Part shown: positions 24,060-33,989 of the stretch, piece after piece
Layout of the letters: each line of letters opens with the position of its first letter
Numbering within the stretch: position 1 is the stretch's first letter
The notes under the pieces: generated by a model
What the model saw: only the letters and a program-made list of their open reading frames with translations
Told to the model about the DNA's origin: nothing
Databases searched by the model: none
Made by a program: the position numbers and the translations under genes
Assembly: GCF_014268595.2 (NCBI RefSeq)
Contig: NZ_CP077091.1
Location: 2,626,501-2,690,500 of the forward strand
DNA: 64,000 nucleotides
Origin: Pseudomonas hamedanensis
GTDB lineage: Bacteria; Pseudomonadota; Gammaproteobacteria; Pseudomonadales; Pseudomonadaceae
Reading direction: 5' to 3'

Positions 24060-25744
24060 AAGCTTTCGCCGAGTTGTACGCCGAACTCGACGCGACCACG
24101 TCCAGCAACGCCAAACTGGCGGCGATGCAGGCGTACTTCGCCCAGGCTGCACCGGAAGATGCCGGGTGGGCGGTGTATTTCTTGTCCGGTGGGCGCCCAC
24201 GGCAGTTGGTGCCGGTGCGTATTCTGCGCGAGCTGGCCGTCGAGGTGTCCGGGCTGCAGCCATGGTTGTTCGAAGAGAGCTATCAAGCGGTCGGCGATCT
24301 GGCCGAGACCATTTCTCTTGTGCTGCCGGAGAATTCGCACAGCTCCGAGGCCGGTCTCGCCGAATGGATCGAAGACAAACTGCTGCCACTGCGCGGCGAA
24401 AGCCCTGAATACCTGGCGCGGCAACTGCCGGCGTTGTGGGCGCAACTGGACCGGCCCAGCCTGATGCTGTGCATCAAACTGATCACCGGCAGCTTCCGCG
24501 TCGGAGTATCGAAACTGCTGGTCACCCGCGCGCTGGCGTCGATGGCCGGGCTGGACAGCAAACGCGTGGCCCAGCGTCTGGTCGGTTACACCGATCTGTC
24601 GAACCGGCCCAGCGCCGCCAGTTATCTGAAACTGATCGCCGCGGAATCCGCCGACGAGCATGCCCAACGTGGCGGTCAGCCCTACCCCTTTTTTCTCGCC
24701 CACGCCTTGTCGCAACCAGTCGAGGAGTTCGACGCGTTGCTCGGGCCCGCCAGCGACTGGCAGGTGGAATGGAAGTGGGATGGCATCCGCGCCCAAGTGG
24801 TCAAGCGTGACGGCAAATTGTGGGTGTGGTCGCGCGGTGAAGAGCTGGTGACCGAGCGTTTCCCTGAGTTCGATGTGCTGGTGCACGGTTTGCCCGACGG
24901 CACGGTGATCGACGGCGAAATCGTCGTGTGGAAAAGCACCCATCCAACCACCGAAGATGCCTTCGACCCGCAATCCAGCGAGCCGCCGGCGGTGCAGCCC
25001 TTCGCCCTGCTGCAACAACGCATCGGCCGCAAGACCCTCGACAAGAAAATCCTCGATGAAGTGCCGGTGGTGGTGCTTGCCTACGACCTGTTGGAATGGC
25101 AAGGCGAAGACTGGCGCAACCAGCCTCAAGTCAAACGTCGTGCGCAACTGGAGCAGGTGATCGCCCGCTGCAACAGCCCGGTGCTGCTGCCCTCGCCAGT
25201 GCTGACCGGCACAGACTGGTTCGACCTCGGTCGCCAGCGCGAAGCGTCGCGCAAACTGGGGGTCGAGGGCATGATGCTCAAGGCGCGCGATTCGTTGTAT
25301 GGCGTCGGTCGGACCAAGGACATGGGCGTGTGGTGGAAGTGGAAGGTCGACCCGTTCAGTGTCGATGCGGTATTGATCTATGCCCAGCGCGGGCATGGCC
25401 GCCGCGCCAGTCTGTACAGCGATTACACTTTTGCCGTGTGGGACGGCCCGCCGGAGTCGAGCCAACGCACGCTGGTGCCGTTTGCCAAGGCGTATTCGGG
25501 CCTGACCGACGAAGAAATGCGCCAGGTCGACAGCATCGTGCGCAAAACGACGGTGGAGAAATTCGGTCCGGTGAGCAGCGTGAAACCCAGCCTGGTGTTC
25601 GAATTGGGCTTCGAAGGCATCGCCCTTTCGCGCCGGCACAAGAGCGGAATCGCCGTGCGTTTCCCGCGGATGCTGCGCTGGCGCAAGGACAAAACCGTGG
25701 AAGAAGCCGACAGCCTCGCTACCCTGCAGGACCTGTTGGCCTGA
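24056..25744 (+). CDS. ATP-dependent DNA ligase (repair cluster type)
   Basis: 562 residues. An N-terminal DNA-binding domain (about 1-200) precedes the nucleotidyltransferase core. Motif I is VEWKWDGIRAQ with K240 as the AMP-accepting lysine. Motif III DGTVIDGEIVVW, motif IV EGMMLKARDSLY and motif V WWKWKVDP follow, with a C-terminal OB domain to about 540. It seals nicks using ATP, unlike the housekeeping NAD-dependent LigA. It works with the upstream exonuclease and, by analogy with P. putida, with the helicase and PdeM encoded at 30488 and 32974. Confidence 0.93.
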   Translation: MKAFAELYAELDATTSSNAKLAAMQAYFAQAAPEDAGWAVYFLSGGRPRQLVPVRILRELAVEVSGLQPWLFEESYQAVGDLAETISLVLPENSHSSEAGLAEWIEDKLLPLRGESPEYLARQLPALWAQLDRPSLMLCIKLITGSFRVGVSKLLVTRALASMAGLDSKRVAQRLVGYTDLSNRPSAASYLKLIAAESADEHAQRGGQPYPFFLAHALSQPVEEFDALLGPASDWQVEWKWDGIRAQVVKRDGKLWVWSRGEELVTERFPEFDVLVHGLPDGTVIDGEIVVWKSTHPTTEDAFDPQSSEPPAVQPFALLQQRIGRKTLDKKILDEVPVVVLAYDLLEWQGEDWRNQPQVKRRAQLEQVIARCNSPVLLPSPVLTGTDWFDLGRQREASRKLGVEGMMLKARDSLYGVGRTKDMGVWWKWKVDPFSVDAVLIYAQRGHGRRASLYSDYTFAVWDGPPESSQRTLVPFAKAYSGLTDEEMRQVDSIVRKTTVEKFGPVSSVKPSLVFELGFEGIALSRRHKSGIAVRFPRMLRWRKDKTVEEADSLATLQDLLA

Positions 25745-25770
25745 TTGGTTCTCGAGACAACGCAGAACCC

Positions 25771-25893
25771 TGTGGCGAGGGGATTTATCCCCGATGGGCT
25801 GCGCAGCGGCCCCCAGCAATGTCCCCCTGAAATCGTGCACTCAGTTTTTGGCGCCTGCTGCGCAGTCGATCGGGGATAAATCCCCTCGCCACA
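25771..25893. repeat. REPIN, GGCGAGGGGATTTATCCCC type
   Basis: TGTGGCGAGGGGATTTATCC at the left and GGGATAAATCCCCTCGCCAC at the right, separated by about 75 bases. It lies after the ligase gene. The rest of the 370-base gap to 26116 holds a candidate sigma-54 promoter and no other gene. Confidence 0.85.
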
Positions 25894-26021
25894 GTTTACT
25901 GACTACCCTCTGCTTCGCGCTTGATCCAAAGCGGTGCACCGAAATCGCAACGCCCGTTTCCGGGCATTCAATCGTCCTCCTGCCTCCCCGCTCAACCTTT
26001 TAAAACACTTGTTCGGGACTC

Positions 26022-26037
26022 TGGTTCGGAAATTGCT
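26022..26037 (+). promoter_or_regulatory. candidate sigma-54 promoter (-24/-12)
   Basis: TGGTTCGGAAATTGCT has GG and GC separated by exactly 10 bases and ends TTGCT, close to TGGCAC-N5-TTGCW. It sits 80 bases upstream of the transporter gene start, leaving room for a 5' leader. No binding site for a specific activator was identified. Confidence 0.5.
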
Positions 26038-26116
26038 ACTTTCTCTAGGTCGTAAGCGTTGCAGTAACAATAATTCTGCGCCACAAGCGCTCATATTGGT
26101 TCTTAGGGATTGAATA

Positions 26117-26899
26117 ATGAAAAAAGCATTGCTGACCCTTTCTGCACTGGCGTTGTGCATGGCCGCCGGCTCCGCGCTGGCCAAGGAATACAAAGAGCTG
26201 CGCTTTGGCGTCGACCCTTCGTACGCACCGTTCGAGTCGAAAGCGGCCGACGGCAGCCTGGTCGGGTTCGACATTGACCTGGGCAACGCGATCTGCGCCG
26301 AATTGAAGGTCAAGTGCAAGTGGGTCGAAAGCGACTTCGACGGCATGATTCCGGGCCTCAAGGCCAACAAATTCGACGGTGTGATCTCGTCGATGACCGT
26401 GACCCCGGCCCGCGAAAAAGTCATCGACTTCTCCAACGAGTTGTTTTCCGGCCCGACCGCGTACGTATTCAAGAAGGGCTCCGGCATCACCGCTGATGCC
26501 GCCTCGCTGAAGGGCAAAACGGTCGGTTATGAGCAGGGCACCATTCAGGAAGCCTACGCCAAAGCCGTGCTGGACAAGGCCGGCGTGAAAACCCAGGCCT
26601 ACCAGAACCAGGATCAGGTGTATTCCGACCTGACCTCCGGCCGTCTCGACGCAGGCATCCAGGACATGTTGCAAGCCGAGCTGGGCTTTTTGAAGTCGCC
26701 AAAAGGCGCCGATTATGAAATCAGCCAGCCAGTGGACAGCGAATTGCTGCCGTCGAAAACCGCGATCGGTATCAAGAAAGGTAACACTGAGCTGAAAGCA
26801 CTTTTGGATAAAGGTATCAAAGCGTTACACGACGACGGCAAGTACGCCGAGATTCAAAAGAAACACTTTGGCGATCTGAATTTGTACAGCGGCAAATAA
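26117..26899 (+). CDS. amino-acid ABC transporter periplasmic binding protein
   Basis: 260 residues of the SBP_bac_3 family (HisJ/ArgT/AotJ type). The signal peptide is MKKALLTLSALALCMAAGSALA, cleaved about after residue 22. Typical blocks are LRFGVDPSYAPFESK, FDIDLGNAICAELKVKC, DFDGMIPGLKANKFDGVISSMT, and GYEQGTIQEAYA. Basic amino acids are the usual ligands of this subgroup, but the ligand here is not fixed. It is the first gene of a five-gene operon ordered binding protein, permease, permease, acylase, ATPase. A hairpin follows at 26906. Confidence 0.92.
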   Translation: MKKALLTLSALALCMAAGSALAKEYKELRFGVDPSYAPFESKAADGSLVGFDIDLGNAICAELKVKCKWVESDFDGMIPGLKANKFDGVISSMTVTPAREKVIDFSNELFSGPTAYVFKKGSGITADAASLKGKTVGYEQGTIQEAYAKAVLDKAGVKTQAYQNQDQVYSDLTSGRLDAGIQDMLQAELGFLKSPKGADYEISQPVDSELLPSKTAIGIKKGNTELKALLDKGIKALHDDGKYAEIQKKHFGDLNLYSGK

Positions 26900-26905
26900 T
26901 GCTCC

Positions 26906-26932
26906 GGCGCCCATCCACGATGGGCGCCTTTT
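26906..26932 (+). terminator. intra-operon hairpin, partial terminator
   Basis: GGCGCCCA / TGGGCGCC perfect stem with a 7-base loop and TTTT after it. It sits between the binding-protein gene and the permease genes, where attenuating structures commonly favour excess binding protein. Confidence 0.65.
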
Positions 26933-26955
26933 CCATCCGCTCAGGTTGCTGATTT

Positions 26956-27684
26956 ATGTTCGAAACCCTTCTGCAAAGTCTGGGGCTTGCCTCCTTCAGT
27001 CTGCACGGCTTCGGCCCGTTGCTGCTGCAAGGCACCTGGATGACCATCAAATTATCGGCGATGTCGCTGCTGGTGGCCGTGTTGCTCGGTCTGCTCGGCG
27101 CCAGTGCCAAACTGTCGAAAGTCAAACTGGTGCGCCTGCCCGCCCAGCTCTACACCACGCTGATTCGCGGCGTGCCGGACCTGGTACTGATGCTGCTGAT
27201 TTTCTACAGCCTGCAAACCTGGCTGACCACGCTGACCGATTACATGGAATGGGAATACATCGAGATTGACCCGTTCAGCGCCGGCGTGCTGACGCTGGGC
27301 TTCATCTATGGCGCCTACTTCACCGAAACCTTCCGCGGGGCCATCCTCGCCGTGCCCCGTGGTCAGGTCGAAGCGGCCACCGCTTATGGTCTTAAACGCG
27401 GCCAGCGCTTTCGCTTCGTGGTGTTCCCGCAAATGATGCGCTTCGCCCTGCCGGGCATCGGCAATAACTGGATGGTCATGCTCAAGGCCACCGCGCTGGT
27501 GTCGATCATCGGCCTGGCCGATCTGGTCAAGGCTGCGCAGGACGCCGGCAAAAGTACCTATCAGCTGTTTTACTTTCTGGTCCTTGCGGCGTTGATCTAT
27601 CTGCTGATCACCAGCGCCTCGAACTTCATTCTGCGCTGGCTCGAACGCCGCTACGCTGCCGGCGCCCGGGAGGCCGTGCGATGA
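26956..27684 (+). CDS. amino-acid ABC transporter permease (HisQ/AotQ type)
   Basis: 242 residues, about five transmembrane helices. The family loop that contacts the ATPase is seen as EAATAYGLKRGQRFRFVVFPQMMRFALPGIGN (EAA motif). It transports with the partner permease of the next gene, which starts inside its stop codon (4-base overlap, ATGA). Length is slightly above the usual 230 because of a segment near residues 85-95 (LTDYMEWEYIEIDPF). Confidence 0.92.
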   Translation: MFETLLQSLGLASFSLHGFGPLLLQGTWMTIKLSAMSLLVAVLLGLLGASAKLSKVKLVRLPAQLYTTLIRGVPDLVLMLLIFYSLQTWLTTLTDYMEWEYIEIDPFSAGVLTLGFIYGAYFTETFRGAILAVPRGQVEAATAYGLKRGQRFRFVVFPQMMRFALPGIGNNWMVMLKATALVSIIGLADLVKAAQDAGKSTYQLFYFLVLAALIYLLITSASNFILRWLERRYAAGAREAVR

Positions 27685-28391
27685 TCGAACTCTTGCAGGA
27701 ATACTGGAAAGCCTTCCTTTATACCGACGGCCAGAACATCACCGGCCTGGCGATGACGATGTGGCTGCTGACCGCCTCGATCTGCATCGGCTTTATCGTC
27801 TCGATTCCGCTGTCGATCGCCCGCGTCTCGCCGCACTTCTATGTTCGCTGGCCGGTGCAGTTCTACACCTACCTGTTCCGCGGCACGCCGCTCTATATCC
27901 AGTTGCTGATCTGCTACACGGGGATCTACAGCCTTGCCTCCGTGCGCGAACAGCCGATCCTCGACAGTTTCTTTCGCGATGCGATGAACTGCACGATCCT
28001 CGCCTTCGCCCTCAACACCTGCGCGTACACCACGGAGATTTTCGCCGGAGCGATTCGCAGCATGAACCACGGCGAAGTCGAAGCGGCCAAGGCGTACGGC
28101 CTGACCGGCTGGAAATTGTATGCCTACGTGATCATGCCGTCGGCGCTGCGCCGCTCGTTGCCTTATTACAGCAACGAAGTGATTCTGATGCTGCACTCGA
28201 CCACGGTGGCTTTCACCGCGACCATCCCCGACATCCTGAAAGTCGCTCGGGACGCCAATTCGGCGACCTTCCTGACGTTTCAGTCGTTCGGCATCGCCGC
28301 GCTGATCTACCTGACCATCACCTTCGCCCTGGTCGGCCTGTTCCGCCTCGCCGAACGCCGCTGGCTGGCCTTCCTCGGCCCGACTCACTAG
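27681..28391 (+). CDS. amino-acid ABC transporter permease (HisM/AotM type)
   Basis: 236 residues with about five transmembrane helices and the EAA loop EAAKAYGLTGWKLYAYVIMPSALRRSLP. Paired with the previous permease to form the membrane channel. Overlaps it by 4 bases; the acylase gene begins 12 bases after its stop, so translation is coupled along the operon. Confidence 0.93.
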   Translation: MIELLQEYWKAFLYTDGQNITGLAMTMWLLTASICIGFIVSIPLSIARVSPHFYVRWPVQFYTYLFRGTPLYIQLLICYTGIYSLASVREQPILDSFFRDAMNCTILAFALNTCAYTTEIFAGAIRSMNHGEVEAAKAYGLTGWKLYAYVIMPSALRRSLPYYSNEVILMLHSTTVAFTATIPDILKVARDANSATFLTFQSFGIAALIYLTITFALVGLFRLAERRWLAFLGPTH

Positions 28392-28403
28392 GACTCTTTT
28401 GTA

Positions 28404-29522
28404 ATGCGCCACAAGATTCATGACTTGCTGGCCCCGCTGCCGGGGACCGCACGGCAGATTCACAGCTTCCACTTCGGCCCGGAGCAGGCCAAGGGCAAGG
28501 TTTATATCCAGTCCTCGCTGCATGCCGACGAACTGCCGGGCATGCTCGTCGCCTGGCACCTCAAGCAACGCCTGGCGGAGCTGGAAGCGGCCGGCCGCCT
28601 GCGTAGCGAGATCGTGCTGGTGCCGGTAGCCAACCCGGTCGGCCTCGAACAAGTGCTGATGGATGTGCCGCTGGGCCGCTATGAGCTGGAGAGCGGGCAG
28701 AACTTCAATCGCTGGTTCGTCGACCTCAGTGAAGAGATCGGCAACGCCATCGAAGGTCAACTGAACGACGACCCGCAGCACAACCTCGAACTGATTCGCG
28801 CCAGCCTGCGCCACGCGCTCGCCCGACAGACCCCGACGACGCAATTACAGTCTCAGCGCCTGACCCTGCAACGGCTGGCCTGCGACGCCGACATGGTGCT
28901 GGACTTGCACTGCGACTTCGAATCGGTGGTGCATCTTTACACCACGCCTGAAGCGTGGCCGCAGGTCGAACCTCTGGCGCGCTACATCGAGTCTCGGGCG
29001 AGCCTGCTGGCCACCGATTCCGGCGGCCAGTCGTTTGACGAATGCTTCACCCTGCTGTGGTGGCAACTGAAAGAACGTTTTGCCGAGCAGTTCGACATTC
29101 CGCTGGGCAGTTTCTCGGTCACCGTCGAGTTGCGCGGTCAGGGTGACGTCAACCATCCGATGGCCAGTCGCGACTGCCAGGCACTGATCGATTATCTGGT
29201 GCAGTTCGACGCCATCGTCGGCGAAACCAAACCGCAACCACCGCTGCCATCCCCGGCCACGCCGCTGGCCGGCGTGGAACCTGTGACCACACCGGTCGGC
29301 GGCCTGCTGGTGTACTGCGCGGCGCCCGGCCAATACCTGGAAGCCGGACAGCAGATTGCCGAAATCATCGACCCGATCCACGACAAGGTCACCCCCATTC
29401 ACTGCACCGCCGCCGGCCTGCTGTATGCGCGCTCGCTGCGGCGCATGGCCACTGCCGGCATGGTCATCGCCCACGTCGCAGGCGCCGAAGCCTATCGCAG
29501 CGGTTACCTACTTTCGCCTTGA
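28404..29522 (+). CDS. succinylglutamate desuccinylase/aspartoacylase-family protein (AotO-like)
   Basis: 372 residues with a zinc-carboxypeptidase-like fold. Metal ligands are visible as HADE in [10 protein letters not shown] (about residues 36-39) and H in [10 protein letters not shown]-terminal beta-barrel part contains [18 protein letters not shown]. The family removes acyl groups from N-acyl amino acids. Its place between permease and ATPase matches aotO in the P. aeruginosa aotJQMOP arginine/ornithine operon. This suggests that imported or acylated amino acids are processed, but the substrate is unknown. Confidence 0.85.
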   Translation: MRHKIHDLLAPLPGTARQIHSFHFGPEQAKGKVYIQSSLHADELPGMLVAWHLKQRLAELEAAGRLRSEIVLVPVANPVGLEQVLMDVPLGRYELESGQNFNRWFVDLSEEIGNAIEGQLNDDPQHNLELIRASLRHALARQTPTTQLQSQRLTLQRLACDADMVLDLHCDFESVVHLYTTPEAWPQVEPLARYIESRASLLATDSGGQSFDECFTLLWWQLKERFAEQFDIPLGSFSVTVELRGQGDVNHPMASRDCQALIDYLVQFDAIVGETKPQPPLPSPATPLAGVEPVTTPVGGLLVYCAAPGQYLEAGQQIAEIIDPIHDKVTPIHCTAAGLLYARSLRRMATAGMVIAHVAGAEAYRSGYLLSP

Positions 29523-29535
29523 GGATGCTCGTCCC

Positions 29536-30300
29536 ATGTACAAACTGACCGTTGAAGGCCTGCACAAAAGCTATGGCGATCATCAGGTGCTCAAAGGCGT
29601 TTCGCTCAAGGCCAGAACCGGCGACGTGATCAGCCTGATCGGCGCCAGCGGCTCGGGCAAAAGCACCTTTTTGCGCTGCATCAACTTTCTCGAACAACCC
29701 AACGACGGCGCCATGAGCCTCGACGGCCAGGCGATCCGCATGGTCACCGATCGCCACGGCATGCACGTGGCGGATGCCGATGAACTGCAACGCCTGCGCA
29801 CACGGCTGGCGATGGTGTTCCAGCATTTCAACCTGTGGAGCCACATGACCGTGCTGGAAAACATCACCATGGCCCCACGCCGGGTGCTGGGCTGCAGCAA
29901 ACAGGAGGCCGAGGACCGCGCCCGCCGGTATCTGGACAAGGTCGGCTTGCAGGCACGGGTTGCCGATCAATACCCGGCCTTTCTTTCCGGTGGTCAGCAG
30001 CAACGCGTGGCCATTGCCCGGGCGCTGGCGATGGAGCCGGAAGTGATGCTGTTCGATGAACCGACCTCGGCGCTCGATCCGGAATTGGTGGGTGAGGTGT
30101 TGAAAGTGATTCAAGGCTTGGCCGAGGAAGGCCGGACGATGATCATGGTCACGCACGAGATGAGCTTTGCGCGCAAGGTGTCCAGCCAGGTGCTGTTTCT
30201 GCATCAGGGCCTGGTGGAAGAAGAAGGTGCGCCGGAAGAAGTGCTGGGCAATCCGAAAAGCGAACGCCTGAAGCAATTCCTGAGCGGAAACCTGAAATAA
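29536..30300 (+). CDS. amino-acid ABC transporter ATP-binding protein (HisP/AotP type)
   Basis: 254 residues from the ATG at 29536, 13 bases after the acylase stop. Walker [10 protein letters not shown], signature LSGGQQQR, Walker [13 protein letters not shown], and switch His in MVTHEMSF are all intact. It powers import with the two permeases and the binding protein encoded upstream. No argR gene follows, unlike in the P. aeruginosa aot operon; a REPIN and the helicase gene come next. Confidence 0.95.
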   Translation: MYKLTVEGLHKSYGDHQVLKGVSLKARTGDVISLIGASGSGKSTFLRCINFLEQPNDGAMSLDGQAIRMVTDRHGMHVADADELQRLRTRLAMVFQHFNLWSHMTVLENITMAPRRVLGCSKQEAEDRARRYLDKVGLQARVADQYPAFLSGGQQQRVAIARALAMEPEVMLFDEPTSALDPELVGEVLKVIQGLAEEGRTMIMVTHEMSFARKVSSQVLFLHQGLVEEEGAPEEVLGNPKSERLKQFLSGNLK

Positions 30301-30314
30301 CGCCATACACATTC

Positions 30315-30405
30315 CCTGTAGGAGTGAGCCTGCTCGCGATAGTGGTATGTCAGTCACATCAATGCTGGATGTGATGACGCTATCGCGAGCAGGCTCTCCT
30401 ACAGG
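30315..30405. repeat. REPIN, GGAGTGAGC type with a 3-base deletion in one arm
   Basis: Left arm CCTGTAGGAGTGAGCCTGCT; right arm ATCGCGAGCAGGCTCTCCTA lacks the CAC of the consensus GGCTCACTCCTA. Confidence 0.85.
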
Positions 30406-30487
30406 GGGCGGGGCGAGCCAAAAAGTTAAACTTGCCCCCCCGCTTCGCTGTCTCTGAAACAACCCCTCCAGAGCGCACGCAGCCGGC

Positions 30488-32977
30488 ATGGCGAGATCCC
30501 CCGACCACGCAAAAATCTGGTTCAACGCCCGCGACTGGAAGCCGTTTGCCTTTCAGAAACAGGTGTGGGCGGCGGTGAAAAACGGCGAATCCGGGTTGCT
30601 CCACGCCAGCACCGGCGCCGGTAAAACCTATGCGGTGTGGTTTGCCGCGCTCAACCGCTTCGCCCGCCTGCAACCGCCCGAGGCTACACCGCGCAAACGC
30701 AAACCGCCGGCCGAGCCGTTGACGGTGCTGTGGATCACGCCGATGCGCGCCCTCGCCGCCGATACCGCCCGCGCGCTGCAAATCCCGGTGGATGATTTAC
30801 AGATTCCGTGGTCCATCGGCCTGCGCACCGGCGATACCAGCAGCAGCGAACGCGCCCGCCAGGGCCGACGTCTGCCGACGACGCTGATCACCACCCCGGA
30901 AAGCCTGACTCTGCTACTGGCCCGCGCCGATGCGCGCACCGCGTTGTCGACCCTGCGCATGATCGTCGTGGATGAATGGCACGAATTGCTCGGCAACAAA
31001 CGCGGCGTGCAATTGCAACTGGCCCTCGCCCGCCTGCGGCATTGGCAGCCGGAACTGATCGTTTGGGGCGTGTCCGCCACCCTCGGTAATCAATCCCACG
31101 CCGAGCAAGTGCTGATCCCACAGGGCGGCGGCATCAGTGTTCAGGGCAAAAGCGAAAAAAACCTGCTGGTCGACACCCTTCTCCCGCCGGCCATCGAGCG
31201 TTTTCCCTGGGCCGGGCATATCGGTCTGAAGATGCTGCCGCAGGTGGTCGCCGAACTGGACGCTTGCGCCAGCAGCCTGGTGTTCACCAACACCCGGGCG
31301 CAATCGGAAATCTGGTATCAGGCACTGCTTGAAGCGCGGCCGGATTGGGCCGGGCTGATAGCCTTGCACCACAGTTCGCTGTCGCGCCAGACCCGTGACT
31401 GGGTCGAACAGGCCCTGAAGAATGGTCAATTGAAAGCCGTGGTGTGTACCTCAAGCCTGGACTTGGGTGTGGATTTCTTGCCGGTCGAGCGCGTGTTGCA
31501 GATTGGCTCGGCCAAAGGCGTCGCGCGTTTGATGCAGCGCGCCGGGCGCTCCGGCCATGCACCGGGACGCACGTCGCGCGTGACGCTGGTGCCGACCCAC
31601 AGCCTGGAGCTGATCGAAGCGGTCGCGGCTCGTGATGCCGTCGAGCAACGCCGCATCGAACCGCGCCTGTCGCCGGAAAAGCCTCTGGATGTACTGGTGC
31701 AACATTTGGTCAGCATGGCCCTTGGCGGTGGGTTTATTCCTCAAGATTTGTACAAACAAGTCCGTGGCGCCTGGGCCTACCGCGACCTGACACCTGCCGA
31801 CTGGGCCTGGGCGCTGGCTTTCGTACGCCATGGCGGGATGTCGCTGACGGCTTACCCGGATTACCGCCGGGTCGAGCCGGATGAACATGGCGTCTGGCGG
31901 GTGCCGGATGCTCGTCTGGCGCGACGCCACCGAATGAGCATCGGCACCATTGTCAGCGACGCGAGCATCAATCTGAAGTTCTGGAGCAAGGGGGGTGGGG
32001 GTAAACAGTTGGGCAGTGTCGAGGAAGGCTTCATCGCTCGACTCAAACCCGGCGATGGCTTCCTCTTCGCTGGCCGCCTGCTGGAACTGGTACGGGTGGA
32101 GAACATGACCGCCTACGTCAAGCGCAGCACCGCGAAAAAAGCCGCGGTGCCGCGCTGGAATGGCGGTCGCATGCCGTTATCCAATGAACTGGCCGAAGCG
32201 GTGGTCGCGCGTTTCAGCGCGGCAGCCCGTGGTGAGTTTGCCGGCCCGGAAATGCAGGCGCTGCGACCGCTGCTGGAAACACAGATGCGTTGGTCCGGCT
32301 TGCCTACCAGCGAGAATCTGCTGGCCGAGGTGCTGAAATCCCGCGAGGGCTGGCACCTTTTCCTCTACCCGTTTGCCGGGCGCCAGGTGCATTTGGGCCT
32401 GGCGAGTCTGCTGGCATGGCGGGTCAGCCAGCGCCAGCCGGTGACCTTTTCGATAGCGGTGAATGATTACGGGCTGGAACTGCTCAGCGCCACGCCGCTG
32501 GATTGGGCGACGCATCTCGACGCACGACTGTTCAACGCCGATGACCTGTTGCTGGATGTGCTGGCCAGCCTCAATGCTGGCGAGTTGGCGCTGCGCCGTT
32601 TTCGCGAAATTGCGCGCATTGCCGGACTGGTGTTCGCCGGTTATCCCGGTGCACCGAAAAGCACCCGCCAAGTGCAAGCGTCGAGCGGCTTGTTCTTCGA
32701 AGTGTTCAAACAATACGACGCCGACAACTTGCTGCTGGCGCAGGCCGGGGAAGAAGTCCTGCGCGAAGAGCTGGATATTCTTCGCCTGGAACAGACATTG
32801 GAACGCATCAAGCGGATGAAACTGGACGTGCATCAGGTTAAACGTCCTACCCCGCTGGGATTCCCCCTGCTGGTGGAGCGGATGCGCGAAAGCATGAGTT
32901 CGGAAAAACTCGCGGACAGGATCAGAAGAATGGTTGGAGATCTGGAAAAAACCGCTGACAAGGCGCAGTCAGCATGA
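30488..32977 (+). CDS. ligase-associated Lhr-type DEXH box helicase
   Basis: 829 residues matching the Lhr-Core superfamily 2 helicase group (3'-5' translocating DNA helicase). Motif I is [12 protein letters not shown], motif [11 protein letters not shown], motif III VSATLGN, motif [11 protein letters not shown] winged-helix and the Lhr-specific domain fill the C-terminal half (about 400-820). In P. putida this enzyme belongs to one cluster with PdeM, an ATP-dependent ligase and an exonuclease. Here the last two lie 5 kb upstream behind the transporter operon. It overlaps pdeM by 4 bases. Confidence 0.93.
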   Translation: MARSPDHAKIWFNARDWKPFAFQKQVWAAVKNGESGLLHASTGAGKTYAVWFAALNRFARLQPPEATPRKRKPPAEPLTVLWITPMRALAADTARALQIPVDDLQIPWSIGLRTGDTSSSERARQGRRLPTTLITTPESLTLLLARADARTALSTLRMIVVDEWHELLGNKRGVQLQLALARLRHWQPELIVWGVSATLGNQSHAEQVLIPQGGGISVQGKSEKNLLVDTLLPPAIERFPWAGHIGLKMLPQVVAELDACASSLVFTNTRAQSEIWYQALLEARPDWAGLIALHHSSLSRQTRDWVEQALKNGQLKAVVCTSSLDLGVDFLPVERVLQIGSAKGVARLMQRAGRSGHAPGRTSRVTLVPTHSLELIEAVAARDAVEQRRIEPRLSPEKPLDVLVQHLVSMALGGGFIPQDLYKQVRGAWAYRDLTPADWAWALAFVRHGGMSLTAYPDYRRVEPDEHGVWRVPDARLARRHRMSIGTIVSDASINLKFWSKGGGGKQLGSVEEGFIARLKPGDGFLFAGRLLELVRVENMTAYVKRSTAKKAAVPRWNGGRMPLSNELAEAVVARFSAAARGEFAGPEMQALRPLLETQMRWSGLPTSENLLAEVLKSREGWHLFLYPFAGRQVHLGLASLLAWRVSQRQPVTFSIAVNDYGLELLSATPLDWATHLDARLFNADDLLLDVLASLNAGELALRRFREIARIAGLVFAGYPGAPKSTRQVQASSGLFFEVFKQYDADNLLLAQAGEEVLREELDILRLEQTLERIKRMKLDVHQVKRPTPLGFPLLVERMRESMSSEKLADRIRRMVGDLEKTADKAQSA

Positions 32978-33630
32978 GCGCGGCGTACCCGGTGCGTCTG
33001 GCAGGCGAAGAATTGTGGCTGCTGCCGGAGAAGGCGTTGTACTGGCCAGCGCAGGAGGCCCTGCTGATTGCCGACGTGCATTTTGGCAAAGCAGCGGCCT
33101 ATCGCAGCCTTGGTCAGCCAGTGCCGCATGGCACCACTGCGAGCAATATCGCGGTGATCGACGCGCTGCTGGCGAGGCTGCCGTGCCGCCAGTTGATCTT
33201 CCTAGGGGATTTTCTCCATGGCCCTGGCTCGCATGCGCCGGCCACGCTGAGCGCATTAGCCGAATGGCGAGCTCGGCACACCGCGTTGCCGATGACGCTG
33301 ATTCGCGGCAATCACGACAAGCGCGCCGGCGATCCACCGGCCTCGCTGAACATTCGTGTGGTGCCCGAGCCCATGCTGCTGGGGCCGTTCGCCTTACAGC
33401 ACGAGCCGGACCCGCATCCGGAGCGACACGTCCTCGCCGGGCACGTACACCCCGTTTATCACTTGCATGGCAAGGGACGGCAACGGCTAAGACTGGCGTG
33501 CTTCAGGCTGGGCGAACAGGTCAGCCTGCTACCGGCCTTCGGCGCGTTCACTGGCGGCTATGCGGTCGAGCGGGACGACACCTGCAGGATTTTTGTCATC
33601 GGTGACAACGAAATATGGCCCGTCAACTGA
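32974..33630 (+). CDS. pdeM: ligase-associated metallophosphoesterase PdeM
   Basis: 218 residues. Calcineurin-like metal-binding motifs occur in order: DVHFGK, GDFLHG, RGNHDK and GHVHPV. The relative in P. putida is a manganese-dependent DNA endonuclease. The start ATG overlaps the helicase stop (ATGA), so the two proteins are made together. It completes the repair set with the exonuclease (23025) and ligase (24056). Confidence 0.92.
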   Translation: MSAAYPVRLAGEELWLLPEKALYWPAQEALLIADVHFGKAAAYRSLGQPVPHGTTASNIAVIDALLARLPCRQLIFLGDFLHGPGSHAPATLSALAEWRARHTALPMTLIRGNHDKRAGDPPASLNIRVVPEPMLLGPFALQHEPDPHPERHVLAGHVHPVYHLHGKGRQRLRLACFRLGEQVSLLPAFGAFTGGYAVERDDTCRIFVIGDNEIWPVN

Positions 33631-33675
33631 AGTCCTCACCGACCTCGATAGACGAGCCATCGACCTACAGGCAAA

Positions 33676-33882
33676 TCAGGCGACAGGCGCCGGAGGCGGT
33701 TCGTCCGGCAGTGTCGGTTCACCCGGTTCGGTCGGCTGTTCGTTGGGAGTATCGGGATCGGGCTGACCCGGCACGCCAGACAGGTTCAAAGACGGATTCG
33801 CCAATAACGACCAGGCCAGGACGCCTATCTGATTGGGCTCAAGCCTTGCCAGTTCAGCGCTGATTCGCGGATCGATCTTCAT
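33676..33882 (-). CDS. small protein of unknown function with Pro/Glu-rich tail
   Basis: 68 residues from the ATG at 33882, which has GAGGAG upstream. The N-terminal half is a folded-looking helix (MKIDPRISAELARLEPNQIG). The C-terminal half is nearly all Pro, Glu, Asp, Gly, Gln (PGQPDPDTPNEQPTEPGEPT), probably disordered. I do not recognise the family. It is a single gene, convergent with pdeM; the gap to dcd is about 107 bases. Confidence 0.6.
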   Translation of the reverse strand: MKIDPRISAELARLEPNQIGVLAWSLLANPSLNLSGVPGQPDPDTPNEQPTEPGEPTLPDEPPPAPVA

Positions 33883-33989
33883 AGGGCACTCCTCATTGAA
33901 GGCCCGTATTTGTCTGTAACAAAAACGGGCAGTACACCCCATAGAGTGTCTGCCCGCCAAAGAATTCCCGACGCCCGTCGGATGGCAAA

